A DNA stretch of 64,000 nucleotides, taken from positions 5,396,001 through 5,460,000 of the forward strand of contig JAJFZO010000609.1 of assembly GCA_021397835.1 (NCBI GenBank), given 5' to 3'. The position numbers and the translations under genes were made by a program. The notes under the pieces are model-generated. The model was not told the DNA's origin and did no database searches. It was given only the letters and a program-made list of their open reading frames with translations. The DNA is from Moringa oleifera. Its lineage: Eukaryota; Streptophyta; Magnoliopsida; Brassicales; Moringaceae. The stretch's first letter is position 1. Each line of letters begins with the position of its first letter. Below are positions 46,703 to 57,018 of this stretch, one piece after another.

Positions 46703-48826
46703 TCAATCCAAGTAGCCAAACAGGTAAGCCAAAGTATCCCATTCTTTCTTAAGATGCTTTTCAGAATGTTGACCATCCGGCTTTGACGCCCGTGCGTCCC
46801 ACCTTAAACCAAGATGCACCATGACAGCCGAGACATGAGTAATCAGCTCTTTGCCGTGCCTAAGCTGATAAGCATGTCTCTGCCACTCACACCAACTTGC
46901 AGCATAACTAAGCATCTCTGCCCACACGTTACTTATCATTTCCCATTTCTCTTGGGGATCCCATCCTAGTCGCTGCAATACCCAGGAAAGCCTAAGCCCT
47001 TCAAATAGCACCGAATTGTTTCCATGGTTTCCCGCTAATGATGGATCTCTAAAATTTACCAATTCCCGCATCCCCTTCCTAACCACGCTAGGCCGCATCA
47101 TATGGCCTCTGCGTGGAAAAAAGAACATGGCTTCCTGACACACATCCTCATACCTTACGTCATTTCCTTTGGGAAGTAAAAATGGACGCGCCACTAGAAG
47201 GTACAGCATGTAATCAGACAAAGATTTGCTGATTTCGCCACCAAGACTATCAATGTCTCCATATTTGTTGAGATCATCATAGTAGCAGAGATCAGTAGCA
47301 ACATGCCAAAGAAGGATACTCCGGTGAAATGGCTTTTTGTTTACACTCCAGTCCAAATCTTCGAGAACTTCCTTATTTTTGAGGGCATATCCACCTCTCT
47401 CAGTCAACAATGTATTTAAGAGAAATTCGGGTTCGTAATGTTTCTCTAAGAATCGGTTACGCTTTTCAAGGAGATGACGATAAATAAATATCTTCAAGTC
47501 GAGACCCAACTCCTTCCATGTGATATGATGGTGCTTAAACAACATATTCTCTGTGTCAACGACCCGCAAAATTTGAGCGAACGTTGCTGCCTTGAATTTC
47601 ATGCAGTAATCTAGTAGGTTATGCTGTGCAATAGAGCCCAATTGTGTCTTGGGTTTGGGCAAAGAAGAGTAAGGAGAAAAAGCGCGATATAATGCAGTGA
47701 AACGGCCTTCACGACTGCTTAAGCGCAGCATTGTCCAAGGGGAGAGGCAATGTGAAATGATTGAATAGATTTCCAGAGCGACAGTTCCCACCAGCAGCAA
47801 GTAGCATATGAAAATGTCAACCAGGGGGCAGGACAAGCTATTGATGACAGCTGAGAAGGCAATCAATGAGGATACAGAGGAAAGAGAGCAGATGGCGCGA
47901 AAGAGGGCACCTGGTCGAGTGTCAAGTAAGGGCTGCTTGCTGTAGAGAAAGTCGTACAAGAACTCTAGTTCCAGGTCTACTACTCTGAAGTTGTCTTCCA
48001 CGGACTTGCTTCCTCTCGTGATGAAGATATCGACTAGATCGCCGAAAGTCTTCAGACTCAAATCTGAGAAGAGGGGAATGAAAATCTTGAATGATATATA
48101 TGCTTCATGGAGATCTCTGGCCTCACCAACCTTGACTTTTTCATCAAGGTATTGCTTCACTGTAAGCTTCCCTTTCTCAACTTCCACATCTGGAAAAGCA
48201 AGGGTTCTCGGTTTTTTAGATGCATATAAGGAATTCTTGAACGCCTTGCTGGTTGCGGACCTAAGAGCCCATATTCTTTCTCCACATTTGATGATTCCGG
48301 CAATGAAGACTGGAATGGCTATCCATTGGAGGGAAGAGTTGGGGCGGAACCTCCACCAGATGTAAAAAGCAGTGCCAACTTGGAGGATCAGCGCCAGCAG
48401 GTGTCTTAACCACATGCTAACGTCTCCTAAAGAATAAGCGGTAATGGCGTCCGGGCCACCTAGGTGCAGCAGAAGGAAGGGTGTCCAAAGCACAATGACA
48501 CCATCTTGCAGTCCTCCTTCGTCTGTGTGACCATCTGGAAGTTCTTCTCTTTGCTTGCTGCTCTTAAGAATGGTGCTTAGTGAGACGGTTGCCAGCCAGT
48601 CCGCCAATACATACATCAACCAGACAACGATACCAGCCCAAACTTTGGGCATATGTCTCCTTTTCTTTCCAAGTATCACAAGGCTGAATTGCATGGCCAA
48701 GCTGAGTAGAACCAGCAGCCGGACCTCCCATTCAGTCCAAAACTTATCCCCAAAAGTTGACCAGACTCGTGATAATGTCCCATTGATCTCTGTAAATATC
48801 AAGGCAGTGGCAACTGCAAGTTCCAA
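46703..48826 (-). CDS. DUF4220/DUF594 plant integral membrane protein, open copy B (about 707 codons)
   Basis: Single uninterrupted minus-strand frame. Hydrophobic segments occur near residues 35-52 (LLVLLSLAMQFSLVILG), 62-82, 105-120, 133-152, 160-175 and two around 300-345, fitting the multi-pass DUF4220 N-terminal half. HRSILLWHVATDLCYY near 500-515 and the DUF594 tail (EKWEMISNVWAEMLSYAASWCEWQ, HGKELITHVSAVMVHLGL) near 635-690 follow the family order. Members are plant-specific and of unknown biochemical role. The frame begins with TTG after an in-frame TAA; the first in-frame ATG is about residue 45, inside the first membrane segment. An upstream ATG at 48,836 is out of frame. A 5' exon spliced to 'tttacag' near residue 12 would solve this, so the start is unresolved. 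It lies convergent to the small gene. Confidence 0.85.
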   Translation of the reverse strand: MELAVATALIFTEINGTLSRVWSTFGDKFWTEWEVRLLVLLSLAMQFSLVILGKKRRHMPKVWAGIVVWLMYVLADWLATVSLSTILKSSKQREELPDGHTDEGGLQDGVIVLWTPFLLLHLGGPDAITAYSLGDVSMWLRHLLALILQVGTAFYIWWRFRPNSSLQWIAIPVFIAGIIKCGERIWALRSATSKAFKNSLYASKKPRTLAFPDVEVEKGKLTVKQYLDEKVKVGEARDLHEAYISFKIFIPLFSDLSLKTFGDLVDIFITRGSKSVEDNFRVVDLELEFLYDFLYSKQPLLDTRPGALFRAICSLSSVSSLIAFSAVINSLSCPLVDIFICYLLLVGTVALEIYSIISHCLSPWTMLRLSSREGRFTALYRAFSPYSSLPKPKTQLGSIAQHNLLDYCMKFKAATFAQILRVVDTENMLFKHHHITWKELGLDLKIFIYRHLLEKRNRFLEKHYEPEFLLNTLLTERGGYALKNKEVLEDLDWSVNKKPFHRSILLWHVATDLCYYDDLNKYGDIDSLGGEISKSLSDYMLYLLVARPFLLPKGNDVRYEDVCQEAMFFFPRRGHMMRPSVVRKGMRELVNFRDPSLAGNHGNNSVLFEGLRLSWVLQRLGWDPQEKWEMISNVWAEMLSYAASWCEWQRHAYQLRHGKELITHVSAVMVHLGLRWDARASKPDGQHSEKHLKKEWDTLAYLFGYLD

Positions 48827-48836
48827 TAACTTCCAT

Positions 48837-49570
48837 TAGCATATCTGTGAATACGTGAAAAATACGTAATACATCGTGACAATGTTAAACTAATTACTCA
48901 GAATTTTAAATAAAAACTCCCTCCAGTTCTCTATAACACTTGCAAATTTTGGCTTTGTCAATTTATTTATTTTGTATTTCAATTATTGAAAAAAGAAACA
49001 GAAGAAATATACCATACCTGTCTTAGAAATAAAAATTACCCAACCAATATATGACGCTGTTAACCCAGAATGGGAACTAATGAATCAGACATAAACAAGT
49101 AATACAATTTTCTGTAGTATATATCTTTTAACTGAATCTGTACGTGATATTCATTTCCAATGAGCAATGCATCGTTGTATGCTAAAAGAACTTACCGGTG
49201 ACAAGCATCTCCGGTGTGCTAGAAGCTAGCTCCGAGGATGTTTGTGATGCTTAGTACAAGAACAACAGATATGTTACTCGTCTCTAATTTCAACAAAAAA
49301 GATGCCTGATTTGCCAACGGTAGTAAGCCGTGCCGACTGCACTCGTTGATGAAGCCTAAAAGGTGGTGTGTGGATTTGGCTCTGTATATTCATAAAAGGA
49401 AAAAGAATAATAATACGTAATAACGTATGTATAATATGGGTTTGATATGCAGAACATGAGGAGAACCCTACCAGCTTGGGGAGTGTCTCTCTCTTCAATC
49501 AACATATCGTATATAAAATGAGGAAAACCATTGTGAAACGTGTATTCTATACTGTAGATGTATTCTAAGT
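48837..49570. other. Upstream flank of DUF4220 copy B
   Basis: Should contain promoter, leader and perhaps a first exon of the minus-strand gene. I see no confidently placed TATA or donor site. Matches A 17,950-18,690. Confidence 0.4.
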
Positions 49571-50053
49571 GTGAGGCTTAAGTTCTTGAATTGGACACAC
49601 GACTTGCTTTGCTTGAAAAGCTTGTGTTATATAGTAAATGTGTTACGTGAAGCAGATTGGTGGGGAAGCAATGAATTGATTCAAAGGATTACACATGAGC
49701 ATATTAATCAAGCAAGCAAGATTACTTTTAGGCGTGTTTTCCATATCTTAATGTTCAAAAGTATTAGATATGAACATATTAATGATGCAAGCCAGCAAGA
49801 TTACATCATGCATGTTTTTAATGTCTTATGTTCTTTTCCTGCTGTCAGAAACATGCTTTTGGAAAAGAAGAAACGTAACCGTTTGATGTACTTTTACAGG
49901 GAAAACATGCCTGAAAACACGTTATTGGGAACATTAATCTGTGCAAGAAGTGATAGTGTAAACTGTGTTGATTACATATTTGTTTGTCCTCCACAAACTA
50001 AATATTATTCTCTTAAAATTAGTTTTCACTTCTATTGTAATATATTTATCTAA
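49571..50053 (+). other. 160-codon open frame without ATG start, probably not a gene
   Basis: Open from a GTG codon, including a diverged 75-bp direct repeat (EHINQAS... / EHINDAS... in translation, 49,697-49,850). The corresponding A region (18,690-19,150) is interrupted by indels and stops, and no known domain is visible. Listed because the frame is long for this AT-rich setting. Chance opening is more likely than a gene. Confidence 0.2.
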
Positions 50054-50430
50054 AATTTATGTTTTTATCGAATTTTAATGCGAAATTTTTATTTATAATT
50101 TTCATTAATGTTAACGATTTTATGCACACACGATATTTGTATGTTGCTTTTACTTATACAATTAGTTTTATAACTCATTAAACATTATTATACAAATAAA
50201 TATTATTTTTTTATTTTTTAAAATATTTAATTATATCTATTTGAAATATACATATTTATGAATTTTTAATATGAGATTTTTATTTATAATTTTCATTAAT
50301 GTTAACAGTTTTGCGTATACACGATATTTGTATGTAATTTTTATTTGTGCAATTAACCCTAGAAGTTATTAAACATTATCAATACAAATTAAATGTTATT
50401 TTTCCGTCTCTTTAAATATCTCATGTGTTC
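50054..50430. repeat. AT-rich tandem duplication (copy B), spacing about 191 bp
   Basis: Landmarks 'gttaacgattttatgcacac' at 50,110 and 'gttaacagttttgcgtatac' at 50,301, each followed by 'acgatatttgtatg'. Same family as 19,326-19,700 but with a longer unit because of small indels. Confidence 0.7.
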
Positions 50431-51226
50431 TTACTAAGTTTAATGTATTTTAAAATTTATTTTTTACTTGCTTTGTTATTGAAAATCAAGAAAAAGAATA
50501 GGAGTTGCCATCAATCTTTTTTACAGTGTGATTGACCATCGAAAATTCTTTTGGTTTATCACCAAATCTGTTTTCTCAAAAAAAAAAAAAAAGACTAAAG
50601 AAAGGCAGAAGAATTAGACTTTACCTAGAAAACTGGGTCCGCCAATTAATCACCCATGAGGAAAGATTACTAACCCCACTACACTTGAACCAGTTAAAAT
50701 GAAAAAATATTCAATCAAGTGGGGAAAAAGATTCGAGCTTGATTCTCATACAAAATATTATATAATTATAGAGAGAAAATCTTTTTTGAAATAATGCATG
50801 AATGATGAAAGCTTAGTTTTCAAGATCATTTTGTTTAAGGCCCCAAAGAATAGTCTTCACCGAATCTCCAAGTCTTAAAAGAAATGTAAAAAGAGAATCT
50901 TGGTTCTTGGAATCGTCAAGAAGCACTCAGAATGAAATTTTTTAGGTAAAGATCAGGAAGATGCACCAACAACAACTCTCATCCCCTCAAAATAAAATAA
51001 TTTTATTTGGAACTCCATGAGAGGTTTATTCCTTGCCCATTTCATTCTTAAATTCATTTATGCAAAACGAATGGGCATGCAATGTAAAAAATAGTTTTAA
51101 AAAAAAAACACTTATTGTAGCAAGAACATATCAAGAACTTAAGAAAATAACAAGAAAGTATAAGAAAAATATTGACATTTTGTATTTCTATGGAATATTT
51201 GCAATAAAGAATTGCAGGTTAATAGG
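50431..51226. other. Noncoding spacer (copy B)
   Basis: AT-rich with an A-run near 50,578-50,592. Matches A 19,700-20,479. No supported gene; the 68-codon ORF at 51,033-51,239 is not preserved in A. Confidence 0.4.
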
Positions 51227-51484
51227 GTTTACTTGTTAGTACAGCGTAATAACCGCTTCGCAATCCTTAGTGAGAACAAAAAGCCTCACATCCTAAAACA
51301 AATATTGTGCTCGTTTACTTGTTAGTACAGCGTAATAACCGCTTTGCAATCCTTAGTGAGAATAAAAAGCCTCACATCCTAAAACAAATATTGTGCTCGT
51401 TTACTTGTTAGTACAGCGTAATAACCACTTTGCAATCCTTAGTGAGAACAAAAAGCCTCACATCCTAAAACAAATATTGTGCTC
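51227..51484. repeat. 86-bp unit in three near-identical tandem copies (copy B only)
   Basis: Units begin 'gtttacttgttagtacagcg' at 51,227, 51,313 and 51,399. Each contains 'ataaccgctttgcaatcctt' or a close variant and ends 'acaaatattgtgctc'. Copy A has one unit at about 20,480-20,575. The three B units differ from each other by only a few bases, so the amplification is recent. Confidence 0.93.
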
Positions 51485-51889
51485 GTTATGAAAACACCCC
51501 TTTCCTAGAGAAGAAAGAAACTCTACTCTAAAATTTTCAAAACTCTCTCTTTCTTTGATTGCTATCTAACGAACCACTAGAGATTCTCTTTAGTATAATA
51601 GTTCTCTCTAGTTAGTAAATAACCCACCCAGAGTTCCTCTTTCCATTGGAGATGTATTTATAAGTGTGACCTTGGCAAAAATGGCAGGCGCATGCCATGG
51701 CTTTGAGATGTGCAGGTACTTGATTCTTATATCATACACCTTTTTCTTGGATTTAGATGTTTTTATGTAAGTTCTACAAGGCTATAAAGTCTTCCCAATA
51801 ATGAACGTCATGTGCTTTACTATTCATAACTTAGTGTATTTTGGAATTTTTGAGGTTTGAATTTTGTTGTTACGGAAGACTTAATGAAT
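51485..51889. other. Noncoding spacer with TATA-like context (copy B)
   Basis: Counterpart of A 20,575-20,945. 'gagatgtatttataag' near 51,650 is LTR-promoter-like. No gene. Confidence 0.35.
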
Positions 51890-52690
51890 GATCAGGAGTT
51901 TTTCCAAGTTCAAGTTTTACTGAGCCTACCTGGAAGGGATGGTTTCTCCATCAAATATTTAATTAAGAGATAGTCATCTGCAGCTCTTTCAGCTAAAAAT
52001 TTAGCTGAGGTACTCCCTTTAATAGCCTTTTGTGAAACATACCTGATGTCATATTCAAATAGGAGGACTTACCACCTTGCAAGTCTACTTAAAAGGGATG
52101 TTTCTCTATCAGATATTTTATGGGGTCCAATCCTGCCATGAGTGATATTGTATGACTAAGCATATACTACCTAAGTTTATGAGTAGTCCACATGATAGCA
52201 AAACAAATTTTCTCAATCAATGAATGTTTGCACTCATAATCCTTGAACTTCTTACTGAGATAGTACATGGTTTGTTCTTTTTTTTAGTTTCATTAACTTG
52301 TACTAGAGCACATCTCAATGATCTGTCATACATAAAAGAGTACAATATCAATGGTTTACCAAGAATTAAGGGTATCAACACGAATGGACGAGAAAGATAT
52401 TCCTTTATTCTATCAAAGGCTGCTTGACACTTAGCATTCCACTCTTTAGGGTCATGCTTTTTCAGGAGGGCAAAAATTGGATCACATATGTTTGTAAGTT
52501 GAAATATGAATCTGGATATATGGTTAAGGCATCCTAAAACCCCTTTCACCTTATTTGTAGTTCTTGGTAGAGATAGCTCTTGTATAACTTGAACCTTATT
52601 AGGATCGACCTCAATTCCTCTTTCACTGATTATAAAACCAAAAATTTTTCCACACCTAACTCGAAAGATGCATTTATTTAGGTTAAGTCA
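51890..52690 (-). pseudogene. Ty3/gypsy pol fragment (RT end to RNase H), Tat/Ogre-like, copy B
   Basis: Counterpart of 20,950-21,790. 52,217-52,549 reads GVLGCLNHISRFIFQLTNICDPIF, EWNAKCQAAFDRIKEYL and LRCALVQVNETKKK. Lower coordinates show the decayed SKKF and EKICCAI blocks and the locally duplicated EKPS-L-GR stretch. Nonfunctional. Confidence 0.75.
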
Positions 52691-52756
52691 AAGCTTGTAT
52701 TGTTAAAGCCTTTCAAATAATTTTCTCATGTCTTTTATGTGGTATTTAAATTTTTT

Positions 52757-54400
52757 CATGATCAGAAAGGTGTAGATAGTTTTAAAGACCATATTAATGA
52801 TGATAGGATATTAGTAGTCAAGGCCACTAAGTATTGGTACAAGACCTTTCGATCTAATGAAACATCCATGCTATCGATGAAGTCTCGAGCTTGGGTACTG
52901 AGGGATAACTGACTCATCCTCTTTAAAAAATCTCAAAATCCAAAATCTCGAAACTGAAACCATTGTAGTTCATATTCTCGAAGAGGGGGTCAACCCCGAT
53001 GAAGGACAGGTAGTTTATCAACTTTGCTCATCAAGTCTTGTACCTCAAGAGGGTCTTCCCAATAAGGGGTAAGAATTCCTTCCACTTCTTCTACCAACTG
53101 TTTCTTTCGATGAGGGAGCTCAATCCAATAAGGGATTAGAGGCTTAAATTCTAAGTGCCTTATCCCTTAATGTTGCCTTTATGGTTGATGTCACATCAAG
53201 TCTTTAGTCTTTTGTTTCTTTTTTTCTTCTTTATAACTGTTTGATCTTTTTGTTTATTACTGACTTAATTTCCTTCTGTGTTTTACAGACCTTGTAGAGA
53301 TGGGCCCCTAAGGTATAGTTCCTTAAGTCACTAAGGAGGAGCCGTGGGAGGCAATAGATATGGCCTTGGACTGGTATGTCCTTAACGAAAATTTAGCCCC
53401 TTAGTTGCTACCAAACCTCAACAGAAGGGCCAGTCCTCCTAGACTATCCCAAAGAGAAAGGTGGTCAGCATTGGACCCAAAGGGCAATGCCCTTACTTCA
53501 AAAAAAGAAAAGATGATGGTTGTAGCTTCCTCAGTCATTAAGAAGAGGAGCGAAGAGAAAAGAAGCCACCCAAGGGACAAGGCTTGATGCATGCTTTGGA
53601 AATGCCTTTAGGTGAACCGACGCTTCTCCTTCTAGAGATAAATTCCTCACAAAGTGGAACATCGTTACCAAAGGCTCCATGAACTAATCCAGCTTAGTCC
53701 AAGAGTGGCTAATGAAATTTGTTCTCCCTAAGACATAAGGCAGCTAGAAGGGAGAACAACAACATTTTCTTGGATCGCACCATGGTCAACTTTGGAGGTA
53801 AGTATATACATTATTTTACTTTATTATTTTTTTCGAAAAAATAATTGCTAGTTTTTTTTTTACTTGAGTTTTCTTTTTACTTGTAGTTTGCCTAAAAATG
53901 GATGTACTCGTTAAGAAGTACAACCATACCAGCATTAACCTTCGACACTTCATGAAGGAAGTTGAAGTCGCCAATAAATTTGCTACTGACACTATCAACA
54001 AGGTCCATGCCTACACTATTGAAATCGAGAGAATGAAGAGTCTCTTAGTGAAGGTTGAAGTAGAGGTTGACGAACTAAATTTGTGGTTAGCCTAAGAGGA
54101 AGCCAACATCGAGGCCAAGATAAGCCATGCTAAAAATAAGCTTATCTTGCAGCACTCAGAGGAGAAAAGGACAGCTCGAGAGGAAGCCCAATCTTATGTA
54201 GCGGATGAATTTTGAATGACCAATGCGTACAAAGCCAAGATTTAGGAGCAGACCTCTAGGCTCTTCTAGCTTATCAGAAGAACAATTGTTCAAGAGATTC
54301 AAAATCGGTACCCCGACCTAGATCTACCATGGGTGCAGGTGACTTCTTCATTCGAAGCCTTGCTAGTGCTTTTTGTATATCATCAGCTTCTAATGTGGCC
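52757..54400 (+). pseudogene. Decayed retroelement-type coiled-coil ORF, plus strand, copy B
   Basis: Counterpart of 21,821-23,560. The helix-forming piece is better preserved: 53,898-54,095 reads MDVLVKKYNHTSINLRHFMK and continues through IEIERMKSLLVKVEVEVDEL. The IQNRYPDLDL-like motif lies near 54,295-54,330. B lacks about 150 bp after that motif (the ELAER piece and following) relative to A. No intact frame. Confidence 0.5.
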
Positions 54401-56600
54401 GGGACCATTACCCAACCTGGACTTTTAACTTCGTAATTTTACTTTGTTGCTTTTCTTTCTTTTCTTTTGTTTTTTCATATGATGTACAAGACTTTCTTTT
54501 AATGAAATTTGCATTTTCAGTAATCCCATGTCTTTATTTATACTTAGAAGTATTTGAGATGATAATCACTGTTTTCAAGATCTTAAAAAGTAGTTTGAAT
54601 CAATTCTGGATGAAAGAGACCCGATGAGGATGAATTGCACCTACTATGAACTTAAACTCCAATTTATCCAAGTCATTGACCTCGATGTCAACACTTAAGC
54701 GGATGTGGACAAATCGACTTCAAATTTCCTAAGGCATTAGCCTCGATGAGTACTCTTGAATTGATGTGAATAAGTCAGATTTAAATCTCCAAAAGTATTA
54801 ACCTTGACGTATCTTTTGGGCCTAAAATCCTGAAGTAAACACTCGAAAAATAAAACTAAACTTTATCATTTGATTTCATGTGGGTCCTATCTTTAAACTC
54901 GATGAATCTACCCAAAGTGATTCTTAAGCTAGAAACCCATTGTGCTCTAAAGATAAGCTTTGGTGAATTGAGTCCCAATATGTCATCCGAGATTAATATT
55001 GAGGATTTTTTACCTCATATTTGGTAGAATAAACAAAATAAAGTGTTAAAGGAGTTCTAATACATCCCAATGTACTTGGAAAACAAATTAAACAAAGAAA
55101 AGTTCTGAAAGCAAAATTATGTGTCAATAATGGATACTGCAAAATAAAATGTTAATTTAACAAGTGCCTATTCATTTGTAAGTATGCTAATCAGAGTCAT
55201 AAACATGATAGATCATGTAGTAATTTTAAAATGTTTTCTATTTTTAAATTATATATTATTATTTACTTCACATATTTTATTTTGTTTTCTTAATTTTGTA
55301 AAGTATCATCAAGTAATTATGATAAGTGATGAGGGTGTTATCAATTTGAACACATAAGAACTCAATCTACTTAATATACTTATTTAGAAGAAAGAAGTGC
55401 CATGAACCAAGGATTAATTTTTATTACATTATGAGCCTAACTAGATGGAGGATGGAAGAAAAACGAGGCCAAGCCTTTAGCTAACTAAGCAAAGGCCCAA
55501 TATGCTCAATTTGATGGTAAAAACAGAGGCAATTTTTTAGGAAGTAGTTTTTCAGGACCTTTTCATGGCACAATAAGCTCTGCGACAAATCAACAAAATC
55601 ATCCTATAATCTCGAGAAATAAGGTCGACCTTGAGTTTTTGGGCTTTAGTGCAAAAGCAATATATTTGCATTCTTGATTACATTAGATATTTTTTATTTT
55701 GATTTTCACCATTTCATAATTTTCTTATGTAATAAGAACATGAAAAGAATCTAGAAAGCTTATTTTTAGGAAGCTTGAAATTACTTTATCTTATAAGACC
55801 CTTTTCCACCAAAAAATCATTTGTTTTGTTATCAATGTTATCCCATGTTCTTAGATCATATATATTCCAACCTTGAATTATTTGTTCTAATTAATTTTTA
55901 TTTTCAATAATATCATTAACTAAATCTTCAATTAAAAAACTAATCTTAAAAAAAGTATTCAAACTAGCTTTTTAAGTTTTAATCAATCCTTCTACTTTCT
56001 TTCTTTTATTTTTTTCACTTCCTAATTAATATTTTTTAAAAAAACATATTTGTATCACAAATATCAAGTTTAAAAATTAAAAAACATATAATAATTAATA
56101 AAATTAAAAATAAAATAAACAATAAAAAGATATAAACAAAAAGCAATAAAACTTGATCAGTCCAACGCTTTAATCAATCGACAACCCTCTCAATGACAAG
56201 AAAAGGAATTTGAAAAGGATAGAAGAGAAAGAGATGCTTCTGTGAATATAAGAGAAAGAATAGGAAAAAAAAAGAGATAAATCCTGAAAAAAGAAAAAAG
56301 AGATGTTTGCCAATATAAAATCTTTTTATCACCTTTCTTGTTAATATAAAATTTAATTGTTCTAATTTATATATTTTAAAGTTAATTGACACTAAATATC
56401 AAGTCTACAATTGTTTTTCTAAAAAAATAAGTCAAATATTTATAAAATTATATAAATAAAAATACATATTGGTGTTACCTAATTTTGCCTTAGAAAAAAC
56501 ATTTTCATAAAGGTATGAGTAAGGTTATCAAATGGCAGATATCGAAGCATGGTTAAAGCACAAAGGCTTTAAGGGTAAATTAGCGTTTATCAACCTAGAT
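54401..56600. other. AT-rich noncoding DNA (copy B)
   Basis: Counterpart of A 23,560-25,960. No gene. A/T simple-sequence tracts near 56,000-56,480. Confidence 0.45.
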
Positions 56601-56629
56601 CCACTAAACTCAGTTCAACATGGAAAAGG

Positions 56630-56800
56630 GTGAGTTCAGCCTATACCCAGTAAGGTTTGTTCAAATTTAAATAATGAGAGTTCTACCCGAACTCAGTAGG
56701 GTCAGTTTAGATCGAAATAAAGAGAGTTCAATCCAGATTTGGCAGGGTCAATTCAGCATGGAGGTGAGGGTTGAATCCAGTCATTACCCAGTAAGTTCAA
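56630..56800. repeat. Degenerate minisatellite, period about 47 bp (copy B)
   Basis: 'gagttcagcctatacccagt', 'gagttctacccgaactcagt' and 'gagttcaatccagatttggc' recur at about 47-bp spacing. Matches A 25,965-26,165. Confidence 0.6.
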
Positions 56801-57018
56801 CCCAGCTGGCTGCTCAGGACTCTTGATATTGAAGCTTAAAAGGGATAGTCTTTGAAATTTAAAGCTGAGGCTAGGTGCAGTCAAACGGTTTCAGATATGG
56901 GGAAATAGGAGAATTTCATGTTGAGTTCAACCTAGAAAAAGAGTCAAAACAAAAGCACATCTACACTCAGATCTGGGCTTCAAAAGGACAGTTAAGTGGA
57001 TGTGATTTTATAAGGAGT

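Noticed and set aside
49571..50053. 160-codon ORF as a real gene
   Set aside because: No ATG at its start, broken in copy A, and it covers a diverged direct repeat. Kept only as a low-confidence entry.
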